DNA of 64,000 bases from Streptomyces sp. YIM 130001 (GTDB lineage: Bacteria; Actinomycetota; Actinomycetes; Streptomycetales; Streptomycetaceae), in contig NZ_KZ984555.1 of assembly GCF_003574445.1 (NCBI RefSeq), forward strand, positions 210,360 to 274,359. The letters are read 5' to 3'. The notes beneath the pieces were generated by a model. The model saw only the letters and a list, made by a program, of their open reading frames with translations. It was not told where the DNA came from and did no database searches. Shown here in pieces: positions 16,492 to 27,497 of this stretch; the stretch's first letter is position 1, and every line of letters begins with the position of its first letter. Position numbers and translations under genes: made by a program.

Positions 16492-16923
16492 ATGGAACAC
16501 GAGATTGAGCCCGTCCGCTTCGATACCAAGATCGCCGTCCTGCTCCGCGACGACCTGGCCGTCTGGCAGCGTCTGAACGTCACCGCCTTCCTGGTCAGCG
16601 GTCTGGCGCGGGAGATCCCCGAACTCGTCGGGGAGCCGTACGCCGACGCCGACGACACCCCGTATCTGCCGATGTTCCGGCAGCCGGTGCTCGTCCTGGA
16701 GGGCGGCAAGGAACTGCTGACCACCGCGCACGGCCGGATCCTGTCGCGCGGGCTGCCGCGGACGGTGTTCACCTCCGACCTGTTCGCCACGGGGCACGAT
16801 CGTGCCAATCGGGCGGCGGTACGGGCGGTGCCTCGCGATCAGCTCGATCTGGTGGGAATCGCGGTGCATGGGCCGCGGAACGGGGTGGACAAGGCGCTCA
16901 AGGGTGCGCGTATGCATCCGTGA
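16492..16923 (+). CDS. DUF2000 domain protein
   Basis: This 143-residue single-domain protein matches the DUF2000 family: FDTKIAVLLRDDLAVWQRLNV near the N-terminus, GEPYADADDTPYLPMFRQPV in the middle, and DLVGIAVHGPRNGVDKALKG at the end. Family members are small alpha/beta proteins, often paired with an AraC regulator, with no established activity. The pairing is seen here too, with divergent starts separated by 49 bp. The start ATG at 16492 has only a GGGG close upstream. A strong hairpin ends the unit. Confidence 0.8.
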   Translation: MEHEIEPVRFDTKIAVLLRDDLAVWQRLNVTAFLVSGLAREIPELVGEPYADADDTPYLPMFRQPVLVLEGGKELLTTAHGRILSRGLPRTVFTSDLFATGHDRANRAAVRAVPRDQLDLVGIAVHGPRNGVDKALKGARMHP

Positions 16924-17006
16924 ATCGAGCCCGTCCGGCGCTCGTGGGACGAGACCGGCAGGCCGCTGCCCGGGGCTCCCGTCGGCGCCTTCGGGCGCTG
17001 CCACGG

Positions 17007-17047
17007 CCCCCGCTCCTCGTTCCCCTGAGGGGCTCGAGGAGCGGGGG
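17007..17047. terminator. bidirectional terminator after DUF2000 gene
   Basis: A 13-bp perfect stem (CCCCCGCTCCTCG with its complement at 17035-17047). The 15-base loop itself contains CCCC-TGA-GGGG. It lies between convergent genes. Confidence 0.8.
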
Positions 17048-17064
17048 CGACGACCAGTTCCCGT

Positions 17065-19212
17065 TCAGTTCCCGTTCGTCTGGATCGTGCCGATCCGGTC
17101 CGCTGCCGTGGTGCCACGCAGCGCTTCGCGCAGTGCGCCGGCGACCTCCTGCCAGCTGACCGGCTTCTTGCTGCCGTCTCCCTTGGTGACGGTGACCCCG
17201 TCGAACGTCGTGCCGTAGAGCTTCTTGAGGGCTACCGGGTCGAACTTCTCGACCAGCTTGCCCTCGGAGGTCGGCACCACGGTGAGGAACTTGTAGATCG
17301 ACTTCTCGGGGCTGAACGACACCGAGTGCGCGGGGTCGGTCTGCACCGTGACGAGACCGGACATCGCCGGCTCGGCGAACGACTTCATCATCCGGTCGAC
17401 CTCGGCCTTGGAGACCTTGGGGCTGGCCGAGGACACCGGCAGCTGCACCGGCTTGCTCTCGCCGGTCTCCAACTGGGACCGGTACGCCTCCTCGACGGCG
17501 GTGATCGAGCCCTGCGGGTTGAGGCGCTTGCCGGTCTTCCCGTACACCGGAACGGCCTTGCCCGGCTGGAACTTGATGGTTCCCTCGGCGGCGCTTCCCG
17601 AGGTTCCGGCGACCCGGCCGAGCGCGTCGGCCAGCTTCTCCTCGTCCGTCGGGATCTCGGGCTCCACCTCGCGCTCGCCGCCGAAGAGCGAGCCGATCAC
17701 GGACACCGGGTTGTAGTCGCTGCTGGCCGCGTTGCGCACGGTGGCCTGGTAGTTCAGGGACAGACCGGCCTTCTCGGGCTTGAGTGCGGCCTCGTCGCCG
17801 TCGACGTTCAGCCGGACGTCCTGGGTGGCGCGCTTGCCGAGCGCCGCGTCCAGCTTCTTGACGGCCGCGTCGTGCGTGCCGCCGCCGATGTCGACGCCGA
17901 GGACCGTGGTGCCCTTCGGTACGTCCGAGTGGTTCATCAGGAGCCCGGCGCCGTACGCGAGCACGAGGACGGTGAAGACGCCCGCGCCGGCCAGAACCAG
18001 CTTGTTGCGGCCGCGCTTGGCCGGCGCGGCGGGCCGGCTCCCGGCGGCGGGCGGCGGGCCCTGCTGCTGCGGCGGCTCGGGCAGCACGGGCGGGGTGTGC
18101 GGGGTGTGGGGCGCCGCGGGTCCGCCGGCGAACGGGCCGCCGGGGCCCGACTGCTGGCCGGGGCCCTGACCGGTGGGCACCACGGGGATGCCGCTGTTGA
18201 GGGTGTCGCCCGAGACGTGCCCGCCGCCGGGCACCGGGCCGCCGGGGCCGGGCTTCTGCGGAGTGAGGACGGCGGTGTCGTCGCTCATCCGCGGCGGCTC
18301 GGCGTCGCCCTGCTGCCGGAAACCGGGCGGCAGGACGAGCCCGTCGCCGGTGGCGGGGCCGGTGGTCGGCCCACTCGGCGGTACGGGAGGACCGCCCGCG
18401 GCGGGCGGCCGCGGGCCGGCGGCTCCCGGACGCCCGGGCCCGGGCGAACCGGTGGGCGGCGCACCGCCGTTGCCCCAGGGACCGGCGCCGGTGCTCGGGG
18501 CGGGCGAACCGGTGGCGGGAGTCTGCGGACCGCCCGGAGGGGTCGGGCGCGCACCCGGAGCGCCGGGGCCGGACCCGGGCGTACCCGGAGCGCCGGAGGA
18601 GCCTGACCGCGGGCCGCCGGGGCGCGGACCACCCGCGGGCGTACCCGCGGCAGGCGTGCCACCCGCCGGAGTGCCGGAGGCGGCAGGACCCGACGACGGG
18701 CCGCGCGATGGTGGACCGCCGGACGTACCGGCGGTACCGGCCGCACCGGGACCCGGAGTACCGGCCGGCGGGCCGCCGGGCTTCTTCGCCCCGCCACGCG
18801 ATTTGCGCGGGGCGAACCAGTCGCTGGTGGCCTGCTCCTCCGGTTCGGAGCGCTCGGGCGCCGGCTCGGCAGCGGGCGCGGCGGGCGGAGTGGGCGCGGA
18901 CCCGTTCGGTCCGGCCGGCTCGGAGCCGCCCCTGGGGAGCGGCGAGGATTCGCCGGACGCCTCGCCCTCGTTCACCGGGGTGCGCATGACGAGCGGCGGG
19001 ATGGGGCGGGATCCGGGGATGTTGATCCGGACCCTGGTGGTCAGCGTGGTCTGCGTCTCGGGCTCGTCCGACTGCTTGTCGGTTCCCGGCCGCTCCGCGT
19101 CTGCACCGGCTTCCGGACCGCCGTCGGTTCCGTACGGCGGCGTACCCGAGGGGTAGGCGGCTCCGCCGCGCCCCTTGGGCCCGGAGGACGAACTGTCAGT
19201 TTCACGACTCAA
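17065..19212 (-). CDS. membrane-anchored YoaR/VanW-like putative peptidoglycan-binding protein
   Basis: 715 residues. The first about 420 are a disordered cytoplasmic tail very rich in Pro, Gly, Ala and Ser, with SGTPPYG near the start. One transmembrane helix follows (LVLAGAGVFTVLVLAYGAGLLM). The external part has a conserved opening, VPKGTTVLGVDIGGGTHDAAVKKL, then YoaR-like peptidoglycan-binding domain repeats (LNYQATVRNAASSDYNP, KFQPGKAVPVYGKTG). No L,D-transpeptidase Cys motif is visible. A role in cell-wall attachment or sensing is inferred. The TTG start is chosen because GGGAGA lies eight bases upstream and LSRETDSSSSGP is the usual family start. It is probably monocistronic. Confidence 0.8.
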   Translation of the reverse strand: MSRETDSSSSGPKGRGGAAYPSGTPPYGTDGGPEAGADAERPGTDKQSDEPETQTTLTTRVRINIPGSRPIPPLVMRTPVNEGEASGESSPLPRGGSEPAGPNGSAPTPPAAPAAEPAPERSEPEEQATSDWFAPRKSRGGAKKPGGPPAGTPGPGAAGTAGTSGGPPSRGPSSGPAASGTPAGGTPAAGTPAGGPRPGGPRSGSSGAPGTPGSGPGAPGARPTPPGGPQTPATGSPAPSTGAGPWGNGGAPPTGSPGPGRPGAAGPRPPAAGGPPVPPSGPTTGPATGDGLVLPPGFRQQGDAEPPRMSDDTAVLTPQKPGPGGPVPGGGHVSGDTLNSGIPVVPTGQGPGQQSGPGGPFAGGPAAPHTPHTPPVLPEPPQQQGPPPAAGSRPAAPAKRGRNKLVLAGAGVFTVLVLAYGAGLLMNHSDVPKGTTVLGVDIGGGTHDAAVKKLDAALGKRATQDVRLNVDGDEAALKPEKAGLSLNYQATVRNAASSDYNPVSVIGSLFGGEREVEPEIPTDEEKLADALGRVAGTSGSAAEGTIKFQPGKAVPVYGKTGKRLNPQGSITAVEEAYRSQLETGESKPVQLPVSSASPKVSKAEVDRMMKSFAEPAMSGLVTVQTDPAHSVSFSPEKSIYKFLTVVPTSEGKLVEKFDPVALKKLYGTTFDGVTVTKGDGSKKPVSWQEVAGALREALRGTTAADRIGTIQTNGN

Positions 19213-19353
19213 GGCAGGTTCTCCCGATCGGCTCCGCCGCCCGTCTTGTCCGTGCGCGGGCAGCTCGGCGGCGCGCACCACCATACTGGCCGTCCCGGGG
19301 CGTCATCCGCTGACTGCGTCAAAGACGAACAAGCCCCGGTCCGAACTGGTACG

Positions 19354-19755
19354 TCACCTGCCAAGTCGGGTGGCGGACCTGTCCGGTTGCTGCACGGAGC
19401 CGACCGTGGCACAGATCACAGCGAGCGTGATTCCACCCAAAAGGTAGACATACGAGCCGAGTCCGGCAGCGAAGACGAAGTCGCCCTCGGAACGGCTCGA
19501 GGTCAGCAGCAGCACGGTCAGGAGCCAGCCGCCCCCCGGAGCGAGCGCCCCACTCTTGCCGCCGGTCAGCCTGGAGCCGCCGTGGAACAGACCGGCGGCG
19601 CCGAGGAGCGCGAGCAGCAACCCGCCCGGGAACAGGCCGCCTTGGACCAGTGCACCGGCGAGACCGGCGAGTGCACCGGCGATGAAGAGGGCTACCAGCA
19701 GGGCGATGCGGCCGGGGCGCAGCGGTTCGCCGATCGATCTTTCGGATGTACTCAC
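19354..19755 (-). CDS. small integral membrane protein downstream of mshB (Rv1171-like)
   Basis: A 133-residue protein with four predicted transmembrane helices (RIALLVALFIAGALAGLAGAL; LLALLGAAGLF; WLLTVLLLTS; GGITLAVICATVGSV). There is no catalytic motif. Its ATG overlaps the mshB stop by four bases (ATGA), so it is translationally coupled to mshB. The same arrangement occurs in mycobacteria (Rv1170-Rv1171). Coupling suggests a link to mycothiol metabolism or membrane redox, but that is inference only. Confidence 0.78.
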   Translation of the reverse strand: MSTSERSIGEPLRPGRIALLVALFIAGALAGLAGALVQGGLFPGGLLLALLGAAGLFHGGSRLTGGKSGALAPGGGWLLTVLLLTSSRSEGDFVFAAGLGSYVYLLGGITLAVICATVGSVQQPDRSATRLGR

Positions 19756-20654
19756 AGGGACGTCACCACTCCTGCGAACAGATCCGTCTCGCGTTCGCCG
19801 TCGGGGGCGCCCGGATTCCCGCGCGCCAGCTCGTAGTACTCGATGTCGAAGAGGGGCTGCGCCCGGTGGTTGGAGAGCGCGAACCAGGGGCCCTCGACCG
19901 CCACCTGCGTGGCGTGCGCGGCCATCGCGGCCGCCTTCGCCGGGGCCGCGGCCCGGCCGTCGATCTCGGTGGTGATCACCGCGTCGTCGACGAGTCCGGG
20001 TACGTCGTCGGGCTCGGCCGCCTCGTCGAAGGGCAGCTCGTCGAGTGCGCCCGCGCGCAGTGCGGCGAAGCGTTCGTCGGCCACGGAGCGGGGCACGCGG
20101 TTCCAGTAGACCTTGGCGACGGTGTGCGGTTCACCGAGGTCGCGGCGGAAGGCCGCCTCGGTCGCGAGGTCGGCGGCGCGCATCGCGACCCGGTGGGCCT
20201 GGATGTGGTCGGGGTGCCCGTAGCCGCCGTGCGGGTCGTAGGTGACCAGGACCTGGGGGCGGAGCTCGCGGATCACCGCGACCAGGAGGGCGGCGGCCTC
20301 GTCCACGTCGGCGGCCCAGAAGGCGCCGGGGCGGTCGTTGGTGGCGAGACCCGTCATCCCGGAGTCGTGGAAGCGGCCCGGGCCGCCGAGGAACCGGTGG
20401 TCGGTGACGCCGAGTTCCTTCATGGCGGCGGTCAGTTCGCCGATCCGGTGGGCGCCGAGAGTGCCCTCCCGGTCGGCGGTGAGATGGGCCAGGTCCGGCG
20501 GGATCACCTCGCCCTCCTCGCCGAGGGTGCAGGTGACGAGCGCGACGTGGGCGCCTTCGGAGGCGTACTTGGCCATCGTCGCGCCATTGTTGATCGACTC
20601 GTCGTCGGGGTGCGCGTGCACCAGGAGCAGACGGCGGTCCGCCAGTTCGGTCAT
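19752..20654 (-). CDS. mshB: mycothiol biosynthesis deacetylase MshB
   Basis: This 300-residue zinc enzyme deacetylates GlcNAc-inositol, the second committed step of mycothiol synthesis. It is of the PIG-L/LmbE fold: AHPDDE at 14-19 supplies two metal ligands and the general base Asp, and HPDH at 147-150 supplies the third ligand. GEEGEVIPPDLAHL and GGPGRFHDSGM are conserved MshB surroundings that separate it from the paralogue Mca. The length of 300 is typical. It heads a two-gene unit with the overlapping membrane protein. The presence of mycothiol is further support for an actinomycete. Confidence 0.95.
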   Translation of the reverse strand: MTELADRRLLLVHAHPDDESINNGATMAKYASEGAHVALVTCTLGEEGEVIPPDLAHLTADREGTLGAHRIGELTAAMKELGVTDHRFLGGPGRFHDSGMTGLATNDRPGAFWAADVDEAAALLVAVIRELRPQVLVTYDPHGGYGHPDHIQAHRVAMRAADLATEAAFRRDLGEPHTVAKVYWNRVPRSVADERFAALRAGALDELPFDEAAEPDDVPGLVDDAVITTEIDGRAAAPAKAAAMAAHATQVAVEGPWFALSNHRAQPLFDIEYYELARGNPGAPDGERETDLFAGVVTSL

Positions 20655-20701
20655 GGCTCAAGCCTACGAGGCCGAAGGGGCACCGCCGGCCGCAGCCGGG
20701 G

Positions 20702-20896
20702 TCAGAACTTGATGCCGCCGATCATGCCCGCGACGTTGGTGGTCAGTTCGTTGATGGTCGGCGCCACCGAGGAGCTGGCGAGGTAGAAGCCGAGCAGCAC
20801 ACACACGATCGCGTGTCCCGCCTTGAGCCCCGACTTCCTGATCAACAGGAAGACGATCACCGCAAAGAGCACCACCGCCGAAATCGACAGTGCCAC
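20702..20896 (-). CDS. small membrane protein, 64 residues
   Basis: Two hydrophobic segments (LSISAVVLFAVIVFLLI and AIVCVLLGFYLASSSVA) are joined by the basic RKSGLKAGH. The end is polar (NELTTNVAGMIGGIKF). Near-identical proteins are common in Streptomyces, with no known function. The GTG start has an excellent site, GGAGGTGAACCGCT, upstream. It lies 47 bp before mshB on the same strand and may be cotranscribed with it. Confidence 0.75.
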   Translation of the reverse strand: MALSISAVVLFAVIVFLLIRKSGLKAGHAIVCVLLGFYLASSSVAPTINELTTNVAGMIGGIKF

Positions 20897-21070
20897 AGCG
20901 GTTCACCTCCAAGAATTCGCATGACCCACACGAACGGACACAGGGAAGCGCCGGGAAGCTGTAACGACCGCCCAGCGCTACCGAATCATAACTTTCCGTG
21001 CCCGGGCTCGGCATCGGAGCATGGCAGCACGAGGGGCGCATGCGGCCCCTCGGATCAGTAGCCTCGAACC

Positions 21071-23212
21071 ATGACCACCGGACAGCAGAGCTTCCCCCGC
21101 CGGCATGCCCGCACCCAGCGCTTCTCGCTCGGGGCTCCCAGGGCGTTCACCGTGTCCCCGGACGGCGCACGTGTGGCCTTCCTCCGTTCCGGCTCGGGCA
21201 CCGATCGGGCCAACGTCCTCCGGGTCCTTGATCTTGAAGCGTCGTCGGGCGAGGAGCGGGTGGCCGCCGACCCCGCGGCCCTGCTCGCCGGCGCGGGCGA
21301 GCAGCTGTCCGCGGCGGAACGCGCGCGGCGCGAGCGCACCCGCGAGGGCGGCGGCGGGATCGTCGGCTACGCCACCGACACGGCCGTGGAACTGGCCGCC
21401 TTCGCCCTGTCGGGCCGCCTGTTCACCGCCGGTCTGTGTGACGGCACCACACGTGAACTGCGGGTTCCGGGACCGGTGATCGACCCGCGCCCCTCCCCCG
21501 ACGGCCGCCACATCGCCTACGTCGCCCGGGGCGCGCTGCGCGTCACGGATGCCGAAGGCATGGACGACCGGGCGCTGGCGACGCCGGAGTCCGAGCAAGT
21601 CGCCTACGGCATCGCGGAGTTCATCGCGGCGGAGGAGATGGGCCGCTACCGGGGCTTTTGGTGGTCCCCCGACTCCGACCGGCTCCTCGCGGCCCGGGTG
21701 GACGACTCCCCCGTACGCCGTTGGTGGATCGCCGACCCCGCGCACCCGGACCGCGAACCGGCGCGGGTCGCCTACCCCTCGGCCGGTACGGACAACGCGG
21801 AGGTACGGCTGTGCCTGCTCGGGCTCGACGGCGCGCGCGTGGAGGTCGAGTGGGACCGGGCGCGCTATCCGTATCTGGCCCGGGTGCACTGGTCGGCATC
21901 CGGTGCACCGCTGCTGCTCGTCCAGTCGCGGGACCAGCGCAGTCAGCTGTATCTGGCGGTGGACCCGGCGGACGGGTCGACGCGGATGGTGCACGCGGAC
22001 GAGGACCCGGACTGGCTGGAGCTGCTGCCGGGCGTACCGGCCTGGTCGCCGTCGGGACAGCTGGTACGGATCGCCGACGAGGGAGGCGCACGTGTGCTCT
22101 CGGTGGGTGAACGGCCGCTGACCGGAGCCCAGTTGCAGGTGCGGGCCGTGCTCGACATCAGCGACGACGATGTGCTGATCGCCGCTTCCGCGGGCGCCGA
22201 AGCGGCCGCGCCGGAGACCGGCGAGATCCATGTGTACCGGGTCAACGAGCTGGGCCTGGAGCGGATCTCGCAGGAACCCGGTGTGCACTCGGCGGTCCGC
22301 TCGGGCTCGGTCACGGTGCTGGTCTCGGCGCTGCCCGGGCAGCCTGGGACGCAGGTGCAGGTGCTGCGGGACGGCAAGCAGACAGCTCTCGTCCCGTCGT
22401 ACGCGGAACTTCCGGGTATCACCCCGCGCGTGACGCTGACCGAGGCGGGCGCACGGCGCATCCCGTGCGCCGTCCTGCTCCCCTCGCACTACCAGGAGGG
22501 CGACGGGCCGCTGCCCGTGCTGCTCGATCCGTACGGCGGACCGCACCACGCGCGCGTGCTGGCGGCGCACAATCCGTATCTTTCCTCGCAGTGGTTCGCC
22601 GACCAGGGTTTCGCCGTGGTGATCGCGGACGGGCGAGGGACGCCCGGGCGAACTCCCGCCTGGGAGAAGGCGATCAAGGACGATCTCGCCTCGGTGGTGC
22701 TCGACGACCAGGTGGCGGCGCTGCAGGCGCTCGCCGATGCCTTCCCGCTCGATCTGTCCCGGGTCGCGATCCGCGGCTGGTCGTTCGGCGGCTATCTCGC
22801 GGGGCTCGCGGCGCTGCGGCGGCCCGACGTCTTCCATGCGGCGATCGTGGGCGCACCGGTCACCGACCAGCGGCTGTACGACACCCACTACACCGAGCGG
22901 TACCTCGGCGATCCGCATGAGCAGCCCGCGGTGTACGCGGCGAACTCGCTGGTCACCGATGACGGGTTGAGCGGTGCGGTGGAGCCGGCCCGGCCGATGA
23001 TGATCGTGCACGGTCTCGCGGACGACAACGTGGTGATGGCGCACACGCTGCGGCTCTCCTCGGCCCTGCTCGCCGCCGGGCGGCCGCACGAGGTGCTGCC
23101 GCTGTCCGGGGTGACGCACATGACTCCGCAGGAGCAGGTGGCGGAGAACCTGCTGCGGCTGCAGGTGGACTTCTTGCGGCGCGCGCTGTCCCTGGAGCCC
23201 GCCGGGGTGTGA
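21071..23212 (+). CDS. S9 family prolyl oligopeptidase/dipeptidyl-peptidase IV-like
   Basis: 713 residues. The N-terminal part is a DPP-IV-type beta-propeller (repeat stretches such as FTVSPDGARVAFLRS, DPRPSPDGRHIAYVA) with the substrate N-terminus-binding Glu-Glu in EFIAAEEMGRYRGFWWSPD. The C-terminal alpha/beta-hydrolase domain has nucleophile Ser in GWSFGGYLAGLAA (about 570), Asp in HGLADDNV (about 650) and His in GVTHMT (about 683). Cleavage of X-Pro or X-Ala dipeptides is expected. No signal peptide is visible, so it is probably cytoplasmic and processes imported peptides; the two peptide importers lie downstream. A long antiparallel open frame over it is a GC artefact. Confidence 0.92.
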   Translation: MTTGQQSFPRRHARTQRFSLGAPRAFTVSPDGARVAFLRSGSGTDRANVLRVLDLEASSGEERVAADPAALLAGAGEQLSAAERARRERTREGGGGIVGYATDTAVELAAFALSGRLFTAGLCDGTTRELRVPGPVIDPRPSPDGRHIAYVARGALRVTDAEGMDDRALATPESEQVAYGIAEFIAAEEMGRYRGFWWSPDSDRLLAARVDDSPVRRWWIADPAHPDREPARVAYPSAGTDNAEVRLCLLGLDGARVEVEWDRARYPYLARVHWSASGAPLLLVQSRDQRSQLYLAVDPADGSTRMVHADEDPDWLELLPGVPAWSPSGQLVRIADEGGARVLSVGERPLTGAQLQVRAVLDISDDDVLIAASAGAEAAAPETGEIHVYRVNELGLERISQEPGVHSAVRSGSVTVLVSALPGQPGTQVQVLRDGKQTALVPSYAELPGITPRVTLTEAGARRIPCAVLLPSHYQEGDGPLPVLLDPYGGPHHARVLAAHNPYLSSQWFADQGFAVVIADGRGTPGRTPAWEKAIKDDLASVVLDDQVAALQALADAFPLDLSRVAIRGWSFGGYLAGLAALRRPDVFHAAIVGAPVTDQRLYDTHYTERYLGDPHEQPAVYAANSLVTDDGLSGAVEPARPMMIVHGLADDNVVMAHTLRLSSALLAAGRPHEVLPLSGVTHMTPQEQVAENLLRLQVDFLRRALSLEPAGV

Positions 23213-23230
23213 GCCGCGGCGGAGTGCGTA

Positions 23231-24286
23231 CTACCGCGGCGGCCCGTAGGGCGACGGCGGCGGGTCGTACGGCGGCCGTGGGTCGTACGGGGCGGGCGGT
23301 TCGTAGGCGTAGGTGGAGCCGTGGCTCGGGCCGCCGTAGGGAGGATGTTCGCCTCGCTGGGAGAGGGCGACGAGCACGATCGCACCCGCCGCCGCGTACA
23401 ACACGGCACTCGACAGGTGGAGTTGGGTCAGCAGCGGCGCGTCGGTGATGCTGTCGAAGGCGTCGGTCTTGACCGCCGCGCTGATGTCGAGGACGCCCCA
23501 CACGAGGACCGCCGTGGCCGCCGTCATGCCGAGCGGGCGGCTGAACGTCGCGTGGCTCAGGGCGGCGACGGCCGCCACCAGGGCGATCAGGACGAGCGCG
23601 GCGGCGGACCAGGCGGACGGGGTGGAGAGCAGGGTGAGGACCGCGTTCCGGCCGCCGGTGAGCCGGCTCTCGTACACGTCCCAGCCGTACTCCTCGAGCC
23701 GGTAGATCTCCCAGGAGGCGCGGACCAGGGCTGCGGCGCCGAGGAAGATGAACGCGGTCGCCGCGGCGCCGTTGGACGGCCGGGCCGCCGCCGCCTCCTG
23801 AGGGGGCGGCGGGTAGCCGTGGCTCGTCAGCCGGGCAGGTGGCCGCCAGCCCCACAGGGCGAGACCGATCAGGGTGAGGGCGAGCGCGATCTGCGCACCG
23901 GCGCTCCACAGGGCCTGGCCGCGCAGGTCCTCGGAACCCCACAGGCGGGTCCAGTCGGAAGTCAGGATCCACAGCGACGGCAGCCGCAGCGCGACGGTCA
24001 GGATCCCGGCCGCGACGAACGCGGGGGCGGCGGCCGGTGAGCGCAGCGCCGTGAACGCGACCGCGGCACACACCGGGAACAGCATCAGATCGGTGAGTCC
24101 GGTGACCCACAGCTCCTGTCCGGAGAAGCCGGCCGGCAGCCCGGCCCACATCCACCACAGACGGCTGGGGCCGTCCGCCTTGGCGAGATCACGGACGATC
24201 CAGCCCACCGAGATGAGCGCGACAAGTGCGCAGGCGACGGTTCCGGAGATCCGTGCCCCGCGGGTGAGTATCTGCGGCTGCCCCAT
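23231..24286 (-). CDS. polytopic membrane protein of unknown function
   Basis: 351 residues, starting MGQPQILTRGARISG. Around eight hydrophobic segments are spread over residues 12-310, including VACALVALISVGWIV, LMLFPVCAAVAFTAL, AQIALALTLIGLALWGW, AATAFIFLGAAALV and SSAVLYAAAGAIVLVAL. The C-terminal tail is Pro/Tyr-rich (PPYGG, PPAPYDPRPP). No transporter or enzyme motif is recognised. It is divergent from the Ser/Thr kinase gene (173 bp between starts), so it may be under common control or a substrate of the kinase. It converges with the S9 peptidase gene. Confidence 0.7.
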   Translation of the reverse strand: MGQPQILTRGARISGTVACALVALISVGWIVRDLAKADGPSRLWWMWAGLPAGFSGQELWVTGLTDLMLFPVCAAVAFTALRSPAAAPAFVAAGILTVALRLPSLWILTSDWTRLWGSEDLRGQALWSAGAQIALALTLIGLALWGWRPPARLTSHGYPPPPQEAAAARPSNGAAATAFIFLGAAALVRASWEIYRLEEYGWDVYESRLTGGRNAVLTLLSTPSAWSAAALVLIALVAAVAALSHATFSRPLGMTAATAVLVWGVLDISAAVKTDAFDSITDAPLLTQLHLSSAVLYAAAGAIVLVALSQRGEHPPYGGPSHGSTYAYEPPAPYDPRPPYDPPPSPYGPPR

Positions 24287-24458
24287 GAGGACCTGATCCT
24301 CCCGCCGGGAGGACCATTGAACAAGAGGGTGCTCCGGAGCACCCGTACGCCGGCACCCCGGCCGCCCGGCGGGTGCGACGGCCCCCGGCCGACGGCATCG
24401 GCGAGCCGGACGCGAGGATGTCCGTTCCGGGCGCCGACCGAGACGACGAGGGGGAGCA

Positions 24459-26255
<1,797 letters not shown>

Positions 26256-26267
26256 GGCGGAACGGCC

Positions 26268-26303
26268 GGCCGGCCGGAGTGACATGGCGTTCTCCGGCCG
26301 GCC
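26268..26303. terminator. bidirectional terminator between kinase gene and first peptide ABC operon
   Basis: A 12-bp perfect stem (GGCCGGCCGGAG-type left arm at 26268-26279, right arm 26292-26303) with a 12-base loop, 12 bases after the kinase stop. The peptide operon converges from the other side. Confidence 0.75.
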
Positions 26304-26384
26304 CACACGGCACCCGCACGGCCGTACGCGGAACAGCGTGCCAAGGGCGTGTCTCGGGGGCGCGTCGGGTGCGTTGCCCGGACG

Positions 26385-27497
26385 TTAAGGCGTCGAGGGC
26401 CGACCGTCGCCGCCGTCGTCCGTGCCGTCCCCCGCCACGATCTGCTTCTCCTCGGCGAAGTGGCAGGCCGACGGGTGGTCGGTGGCTGCGCCGGTGTCGC
26501 GGAAGAACGACGGCACGGTCAGCAGGGGTTCCTCCTGCGCGCAGCGCTCCTGCGCCTTCCAGCAGCGGGTGCGGAAGCGGCAGCCCGAGGGCGGGTTGGC
26601 CGGGGACGGCACGTCTCCGGTCAGGATGATCCGCTCCCGCCCCTCCCGCGCGTCCGGGTCGGGTACGGGCACGGCGGACAGCAGCGCCTGGGTGTACGGG
26701 TGCGTCGGGTGCTCGTAGATCTGGGTGTCCGTGCCGATCTCGACGATGCGGCCGAGGTACATCACCCCGACCCGGTCGGAGATGTGCCGCACGATCGACA
26801 GGTCGTGCGCGATGAAGAGATAGGACAGGCTGAACTCGTCCTGCAGACGCTCCATCAGGTTGATGACCTGTGCCTGTACGGACACGTCGAGCGCCGAGAC
26901 CGGTTCGTCCGCGACGATGATCTCGGGGCGCAGGGCGAGGCCGCGGGCGATGCCGATGCGCTGGCGCTGGCCGCCGGAGAACTGGTGCGGATAGCGGTTG
27001 ATGTACTCCGGGTTGAGCCCCACCACGTCCAGGAGTTCCTGGACGTGTCGCCGGCGCGAGCCCTTCGGGGCCACGTCCGGGTGGATCTCGTACGGTTCGC
27101 CGATGATGTCGCCGACGGTCATCCGGGGGTTCAGGGATGTGTAGGGGTCCTGGAACACCATCTGGATGTTGCGGCGTACGGCTCTCAGGGCGCGGCCGGA
27201 GAGCCGGCTGATGTCGTCGCCCTTGTAGAAGATCTCGCCCGCGGTCGGACGTTCCAGGTTGACCAGGAGTTTGGCGACGGTGGACTTTCCGCAGCCGGAT
27301 TCGCCGACGATCCCCAGGGTCTCGCCCTGGTGCAGCGTGAAGTCGACGCCGTCGACGGCCTTGACCGCACCGATCTGCCGCTTGATCACGATGCCCTGGG
27401 TGAGCGGGAAGTGTTTGACCAGGCCGCGTACTTCGAGGATCGGTTCGCCCGCCGGGACCGGCGCCGCGTCTCTCGCTTCCTCGGTGAGCTCAGGCAT
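26385..27497 (-). CDS. peptide ABC transporter ATP-binding protein, OppF/DppF type (operon 1)
   Basis: A 370-residue ATPase powering peptide uptake. Walker A is GESGCGKST, the signature is FSGGQRQR, Walker B is PEIIVADEP and the switch His is in FIAHDLS. The C-terminal OppD/F extension carries the Cys-rich region (CRFRTRCWKAQERC, later CHFAE), a likely iron-sulfur site in this family. It is the last gene of the five-gene operon and overlaps the preceding ATPase gene by eight bases (ATGCCTGA), indicating coupled translation. It is closely related to the gene at 33743. Confidence 0.93.
   Translation of the reverse strand: MPELTEEARDAAPVPAGEPILEVRGLVKHFPLTQGIVIKRQIGAVKAVDGVDFTLHQGETLGIVGESGCGKSTVAKLLVNLERPTAGEIFYKGDDISRLSGRALRAVRRNIQMVFQDPYTSLNPRMTVGDIIGEPYEIHPDVAPKGSRRRHVQELLDVVGLNPEYINRYPHQFSGGQRQRIGIARGLALRPEIIVADEPVSALDVSVQAQVINLMERLQDEFSLSYLFIAHDLSIVRHISDRVGVMYLGRIVEIGTDTQIYEHPTHPYTQALLSAVPVPDPDAREGRERIILTGDVPSPANPPSGCRFRTRCWKAQERCAQEEPLLTVPSFFRDTGAATDHPSACHFAEEKQIVAGDGTDDGGDGRPSTP

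Noticed and set aside
20978..23119. Very long open frame antiparallel to the S9 peptidase gene
   Set aside because: It mirrors the codon structure of the peptidase, has Arg/His/Gly-rich composition without motifs, and no ribosome site; a GC-rich shadow frame.
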